A stretch of DNA of 64,000 nucleotides from JAAYJT01 sp037445555. Lineage in GTDB: Bacteria > Bacteroidota > Bacteroidia > Bacteroidales > JAAYJT01. Shown in pieces: positions 59,875 through 64,000 of the stretch. A model generated the notes under the pieces. The model did no database searches. It was not told the origin of the DNA and saw nothing but the letters and a program-made list of their open reading frames with translations. Position 1 is the first letter of the stretch. The number at the start of each line of letters is the position of its first letter. A program made the position numbers and the translations under genes. The stretch lies in the NCBI GenBank assembly GCA_037445555.1, contig JBBIKG010000010.1:1-64000 (forward strand), given 5' to 3'.

Positions 59875-60714
59875 TTATTGTACCTTCACAAACTTAAGTG
59901 CACACCAGTCATCCATCGTCTTTGAAGCAATCCGTTCCCATCCCACCTTACCAGCAACATTTTGTATTGTTTCAATGTCCTGAGCATAGAATCCACTCAA
60001 CAGAACCATCCCACCTTTAGCAAGATGTGCATCATAGGCAGGAATATCAATAAGCAGAATATTTCTGTTTATGTTGGCGAGTATGTAGTCAAAGCAACGG
60101 TCAGGAATAGACGAAGCATCTCCCTGTATAAGCTGAATGACAGGAGCATGATTGCGCTTAAAATTCTCCGTCGCATTTTCGTACGACCACGGATCAATGT
60201 CAATTGCCGTAATTTCGAATGCCCCTTTCATGTGGGCGAGTATTGCCAGAACGCCTGTCCCCGTCCCCATGTCGAGCAGGGATTTTCCACTAAGAAGTTC
60301 ATCGAGCAGATACTCAATCATGAGCTTGGTTGTGGCATGATGGGCGGTTCCAAAAGACATTTTCGGTTGAATGACGATATCATAGGCAATGCTTGAGACA
60401 TTGGGTTTGGCATGAAAAGGAGCCCGCACCAAACAACGGTTACCCACCAATATAGGCGAATAATTGCTCTCCCATAGTGCATTCCAGTTCTGATCAGGAA
60501 GGTCTAGTACTTGCTCCACTACAGCCTGCCCGCCCGAAGCGGCTGCAACTGCCTCGCGGATATCGGAATCAAGCATTTCGTGACTAATATAGCCTATGAG
60601 TTGATCATGGGTTTCCTGAAAACTATCAAAACCCTTTTCAAGCATTGTGGCCATCAGTTGCCCGCGCAGGCGTTCATTATCTGCCACGTTAATTCTGACC
60701 TCGGTGTATTCCAT
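59875..60714 (-). CDS. prmA: Ribosomal protein L11 methyltransferase PrmA
   Basis: 279 residues. An N-terminal substrate-recognition domain (~1-110; DLPDQNWNALWESNYSPI) is followed by a Rossmann methyltransferase domain with SAM motif LLDMGTGTGVLAILAHMKGA, acidic strand TAIDIDPWSYENATEN and LANINRNILLIDIP. The FGTAHHATTKLMIEYL segment is a PrmA hallmark. It trimethylates L11 using S-adenosylmethionine. It follows tpiA with a 20-bp gap. Confidence 0.94.
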   Translation of the reverse strand: MEYTEVRINVADNERLRGQLMATMLEKGFDSFQETHDQLIGYISHEMLDSDIREAVAAASGGQAVVEQVLDLPDQNWNALWESNYSPILVGNRCLVRAPFHAKPNVSSIAYDIVIQPKMSFGTAHHATTKLMIEYLLDELLSGKSLLDMGTGTGVLAILAHMKGAFEITAIDIDPWSYENATENFKRNHAPVIQLIQGDASSIPDRCFDYILANINRNILLIDIPAYDAHLAKGGMVLLSGFYAQDIETIQNVAGKVGWERIASKTMDDWCALKFVKVQ

Positions 60715-60734
60715 GTTGACAGTTAGATTATTGC

Positions 60735-61502
60735 TTAAAAGGAACGGATGATGGACAGAAACTCTTCAGGCTTCAGAGAAGCACCTCCTATCAGTCCACC
60801 ATCCACATCGGGATTGGCAAAAAGGCTTCGGGCATTGGCCGCATTGCAGCTTCCGCCATACAGAATAATCATTTCACCTGCAACCTTTTTTCCATAGCGC
60901 CGGCCAAAAATTTCACGGATAAAAGCATGCATTTCCTGTGCCTGACCGGGAGTGGCAGTCACCCCTGTTCCTATTGCCCAAATCGGCTCGTATGCAATCA
61001 CGACCCTACTAAAGTCGTTAGCATCCAATCCGAAGAGTGCTGTTTCAACCTGATTTCTGACTACATCAAAGTGTTTTCCCGAATTTCGTTCATCCAGCTT
61101 CTCGCCACAACAATAAATCGGCACGAGGTCGTTTTGCAATGCCATCACTACTTTTTGACCAATCAGGATATCCCCTTCGCCGAAATATTCCCTTCGCTCG
61201 GAGTGGCCAACAATAACAAATTCGGCACCAACTGACCTGAGCATCGGAGCCGATATCTCTCCGGTGTAAGCCCCCGATGCCATATGGCTGATATTCTGCC
61301 CACCGGTGTAAATGCCACTTCCGCGAACAATGTCGTAAATCATCTCAAGATACGGAAATGGCGGGCAAACGACCACCGTCACATTTTCGACCGGGTTTTG
61401 ATCGAGGCCGTCCGAAATGTCATACATCAACTCCTCAGCCTCGTCAAAGTTTTTGTTCATTTTCCAGTTTCCGGCAACTATTTTTCCTCTTTTGGTTTTC
61501 AT
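60735..61502 (-). CDS. tpiA: Triosephosphate isomerase
   Basis: 255 residues. Catalytic set complete: GNWKMNK (Lys14), GHSERREYFGE (electrophilic His) and AYEPIWAIGTGVTATP (Glu with flexible loop 6); the phosphate end LYGGSCNAANA and GGLIGGASL follow. It interconverts dihydroxyacetone phosphate and glyceraldehyde 3-phosphate. It lies between the permease and prmA, in a gene order common in Bacteroidota. Confidence 0.97.
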   Translation of the reverse strand: MKTKRGKIVAGNWKMNKNFDEAEELMYDISDGLDQNPVENVTVVVCPPFPYLEMIYDIVRGSGIYTGGQNISHMASGAYTGEISAPMLRSVGAEFVIVGHSERREYFGEGDILIGQKVVMALQNDLVPIYCCGEKLDERNSGKHFDVVRNQVETALFGLDANDFSRVVIAYEPIWAIGTGVTATPGQAQEMHAFIREIFGRRYGKKVAGEMIILYGGSCNAANARSLFANPDVDGGLIGGASLKPEEFLSIIRSF

Positions 61503-61523
61503 TGATTGATCATTGGTTAATAA

Positions 61524-62606
61524 TCAGGTACTTCGTATTCTTGGATCTAGCCATCCATAGGCGATATCCGTTATCAGGTTTATCAGTATCAAAATAACAG
61601 AAATAAACAATACAGCGCCCATGATCACCGGGAAATCATACTTTTCGAGGGCGTCGACCATGACGGATCCCAGTCCTTTCCAGTCGAATACATACTCAAC
61701 AAAAACAGCACCGGAGAACAATGACGCCAGCCATCCGGATGCCGAAGTTATCACAGGGTTCAACGCATTGCGAAGCGCATGCCTGTAAACGACCCTGTTA
61801 CGGCTGAGTCCTTTGGCGTAGGCAGTGCGAATGTAGTCCTGTGATAGCACCTCGAGCATTGAATTTCGCATCAAACCGGAAAGGACCGCCAATGGCCTGA
61901 CTCCTAAGGTAATTGCAGGAAGAATCAGATTCTTTAGCTCCAGATACTGACCTCTGCCCAAATCGTCCACCGAATACAAGCTACCAAACATGTTAAGCCC
62001 CGTGTAGTCGGCCAGTACAAAGGCAAAAATCCATCCAAACAGTATCGCTGCAAAAAAAGACGGAACTGACATCCCCAGGACTGAAAACACCATTGCTGTG
62101 CGGTCGATCCAGCTGTTGGGGTGCAGTGCCGAAAGGATGCCTAATCCCAATCCTAAAACTATGGCTATGGCCATTGCGGTTATAGCCAGTATGGCGGTGT
62201 TAGGAAACGCAGAGGTGACAATATCGGTCACTTCTCTCTGGCTTTGGTATGACCGGCGCATATAGGGCTTTTTGAGCACGATGACACCTCCGTTGCCAGT
62301 GTGGATAAGCTCTAAAAGAGGTGAATATTTTTCGGTATCCAGAAACCAGTACCCCTCCTGCTTTGTCGTGCTGTACCACGACAGAGGAGAAAGATCATTC
62401 AGAAGGTTTGCATATTGCACCAGCAAAGGGCGATGTAATCCCAGATCCTTTTCAATAGCCTCCACCGAAGCAATATCACTACGTTGGCCAAGCATCATGC
62501 GGGCCGGATCTCCAGGTAAGATATTGAATAATAAAAACAAGACGGTAATTACTCCGAAAAGCACCAAAAATCCATATGCCAGTCTTCTGGCGACGAAACC
62601 TGTCAT
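61524..62606 (-). CDS. ABC transporter permease, DppB/OppB type
   Basis: 360 residues. An N-terminal helix and the family's FNILPGDPARMMLGQRSD segment are followed by about five more helices. The EAA loop is present (EVLSQDYIRTAYAKGLSRNRVVYRHALRNAL), which contacts the ABC ATPase. A long periplasmic insertion (~70-125, with YSTTKQEGYWFLDTEKYS) makes it ~50 residues longer than typical DppB. No partner permease, ATPase or binding protein is nearby, so it must team up with genes elsewhere. A peptide or nickel-type cargo is only family-based. Confidence 0.88.
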   Translation of the reverse strand: MTGFVARRLAYGFLVLFGVITVLFLLFNILPGDPARMMLGQRSDIASVEAIEKDLGLHRPLLVQYANLLNDLSPLSWYSTTKQEGYWFLDTEKYSPLLELIHTGNGGVIVLKKPYMRRSYQSQREVTDIVTSAFPNTAILAITAMAIAIVLGLGLGILSALHPNSWIDRTAMVFSVLGMSVPSFFAAILFGWIFAFVLADYTGLNMFGSLYSVDDLGRGQYLELKNLILPAITLGVRPLAVLSGLMRNSMLEVLSQDYIRTAYAKGLSRNRVVYRHALRNALNPVITSASGWLASLFSGAVFVEYVFDWKGLGSVMVDALEKYDFPVIMGAVLFISVILILINLITDIAYGWLDPRIRST

Positions 62607-62639
62607 TTCAGTTCAAGTTTCGATCGTTTACTGCACATG

Positions 62640-63737
62640 TCATTGCTCGAGGCTCAGGTTTTCGAATGCAGGAAAATTACGGTAGCTCCATTTATCCACG
62701 ACTACGCCATTTTTCAGCAGGAGCAATCCGGGATTCGAACGTAACATAATCTTTAACTCCACTGGATCAGCCAATAAGAAATCGTAATCAAGGTTCAATT
62801 CTTGTCGCTTAAGGTTAGCTGATTGGAGGTTATTTGCAATGGCTACAAATGAGTGGCCTGCGGCTTCAGCCTTCAGAAAAAAATCATTCATGGCCACAAG
62901 TTTTTCCGAATCTACATCTTCGATTTTCCAGGCCACGAACACAAACTGATATTCCGGATTCCTGAGAATGCTTTCAGTAACATCGATGGATGAGGAATCG
63001 AATACCTGTAGATTGATTGGAGGTGCAGGATTGGGATCAACCACGCGTCTCGAAACAAACTCCCATGATGCTACCCAGGCCGCATCGTTGAATGGGTAGT
63101 TTGGCGAAAGGTATTCCTTTATTTCACCCGTTTCCTTGTTGCGATAGGTCAGGTAATACTCTACAGGCAAGGTGCGTTCAGGCACCATGTTGTTTCCCAC
63201 CTTCCACGCCAAAAGGTCGATGACCGGCAGATTGCGATAATTATAGAGCGAAAAAAGGATAAATGCAAAGAAAATCATACATAACACGGGCCATTCATAC
63301 AGCGGCCTAACCTTCCGGGGTTGCCTTCGGATTTCAAATAATAGGTACATTGTCGGCACCATGAGTACGATGTTTTTGTAGAATGTCTGCCAATTGGTCA
63401 GCACAATGGCATCGCCAAAGCACCCGCAATCGGGAACAGGTTCATAAATGGCATCGTAGAAGGTAAGCAAAGTGAAAAATGACATCATCAGCAGCAGGAG
63501 CCATCGGCTGATTCTGGGAATAATATTGAGTATGAGAGCCAATCCAAGCGAAAACTCAACGGTGCAAAGGAAAACAGATAGTGCCAGAGAAAAAGGAATA
63601 AGTGCGTTAAGCTGATAGGCCACTAGATAATCCTCGATGCGGAAGGCGGTACCCAGCGGATCAATTCCCTTAACAAAACCGGAAAAAATAAACACTAACC
63701 CGACAAACCAGCGGCTAATCAAAGAAAAAGTTTTCAT
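62640..63737 (-). CDS. DoxX-like membrane protein with thioredoxin-like C-terminus (BT_3928-like)
   Basis: 365 residues from the ATG at 63737. The N-terminal half holds four DoxX/MauE-type helices (SRWFVGLVFIFSGFVKGIDPLGTAFRIEDYL, with the conserved P-D-C-G-C-F-G-D loop). A fifth helix (~165-185) leads to a C-terminal thioredoxin-fold-like domain lacking a CxxC (PEYQFVFVAWKIEDVDSEKL...GLLLLKNGVVVDKW). The pair CGC in PDCGCFGD suggests a redox role. DUF1599, this protein and tpiA form a conserved neighbourhood in Bacteroidota. Function unknown. Confidence 0.85.
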   Translation of the reverse strand: MKTFSLISRWFVGLVFIFSGFVKGIDPLGTAFRIEDYLVAYQLNALIPFSLALSVFLCTVEFSLGLALILNIIPRISRWLLLLMMSFFTLLTFYDAIYEPVPDCGCFGDAIVLTNWQTFYKNIVLMVPTMYLLFEIRRQPRKVRPLYEWPVLCMIFFAFILFSLYNYRNLPVIDLLAWKVGNNMVPERTLPVEYYLTYRNKETGEIKEYLSPNYPFNDAAWVASWEFVSRRVVDPNPAPPINLQVFDSSSIDVTESILRNPEYQFVFVAWKIEDVDSEKLVAMNDFFLKAEAAGHSFVAIANNLQSANLKRQELNLDYDFLLADPVELKIMLRSNPGLLLLKNGVVVDKWSYRNFPAFENLSLEQ

Positions 63738-63794
63738 GGCAATTTTTTCATTTGTAATGATCAAACTATATCATTTGTTGGGTAGCAGGTTTTC

Positions 63795-64000
63795 TTATTC
63801 CTCGAGCTTGATGAGCGCAAAAACAGAGTAGTTGATAATGTCATAGTAGTTTGCGTCAATTCCCTCAGATACCAGGGTTTCGCCTTTTTTATCTTCTATC
63901 TGCTTGATCCTAAGCAGTTTCATGAGTATGATATCGGTAAATGAGCCAGGTCGCATATCACGCCAGGCTTCGCCATAGTCGTGATTCTTCCTTGAGAGCA
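63795..64000 (-). CDS. DUF1599 domain protein, C-terminal part (5' end outside window)
   Basis: The stop codon lies at 63797-63795 and the frame is open to the window edge, giving 67 C-terminal residues. KNHDYGEAWRDMR, TDIILMKLLRIKQIED and NYYDIINYSVFALIKLEE match the DUF1599 family, small helical proteins related to phage-type nucleotide modification proteins. The real function is unknown. It is the first visible gene of the DUF1599-DoxX-permease-tpiA-prmA run on the minus strand. Confidence 0.85.
   Translation of the reverse strand, partial: LSRKNHDYGEAWRDMRPGSFTDIILMKLLRIKQIEDKKGETLVSEGIDANYYDIINYSVFALIKLEE

Overview
The window comes from a Bacteroidota chromosome, most like the Bacteroidales or a relative. 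The evidence is Bacteroidota-type promoters (TTG, 19-21 bp, TAnnTTTG), lipoproteins and outer-membrane proteins typical of the phylum, and marker gene blocks: a V/A-type ATPase operon with a DUF2764 subunit, FloA/NfeD, a DUF1599/BT_3928-like/tpiA block, PPDK and ATP-dependent PEPCK, and a TonB receptor next to a BtuG-like propeller. There are no insertion sequences, phage genes or CRISPR arrays. Most of the window is ordinary chromosome.

Layout. 1-2.1 kb: the end of a TonB-dependent receptor and a surface beta-propeller lipoprotein, probably for vitamin B12 capture. 2.1-2.5 kb: no credible protein gene. A minus-strand promoter, several nested helices and a terminator here suggest a ~370-nt structured non-coding RNA that I cannot assign to a known class. 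2.5-8 kb: an unknown OB-like protein, a long RelA/SpoT with a destroyed hydrolase centre, floA-nfeD, clpS and a CoA-type NUDIX hydrolase. 8-12 kb: a dmsABC-type molybdoenzyme operon. 12.3-19.9 kb: thioredoxin-like protein, DEAD-box helicase, two unknown envelope proteins, a DHOD-like flavoprotein, an S41 protease, an OB-fold protein and a rhomboid protease. 20-27.5 kb: the seven-gene V/A-ATPase operon (E, DUF2764, A, B, D, I, K), whose K subunit carries the Na+-binding residues known from Enterococcus hirae. 27.5-30.5 kb: YhhQ-type transporter, PepD and a small beta-barrel protein.

30.7-36.3 kb: a complete rRNA operon, 16S - tRNA-Ile(GAT) - tRNA-Ala(TGC) - 23S - 5S. It has three tandem promoters with the same core, boxA-like sites, RNase III-type processing stems and a leftover 3' tRNA fragment in the spacer. 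36.5-47 kb: Porin_10-type porin, DjlA-like co-chaperone, a NarL-type two-component system, a split lysine-ketoglutarate reductase/saccharopine dehydrogenase pair, and an ECF sigma module. 47-53.5 kb: ppdK, an M28 peptidase and pckA. 53.5-64 kb (minus strand): an unknown lipoprotein, dnaN, a 1475-residue secreted protein of unknown function, prmA, tpiA, an OppB-like permease, a BT_3928-like DoxX protein and the end of a DUF1599 gene.

Taken together the cell looks like an anaerobe or facultative anaerobe. It has an ion-translocating ATPase (probably Na+), an anaerobic terminal reductase, a PEP-pyruvate-oxaloacetate node (PPDK and PEPCK), lysine breakdown through saccharopine, and substantial envelope quality control (S41, rhomboid, FloA/NfeD, ECF/Spy-like).
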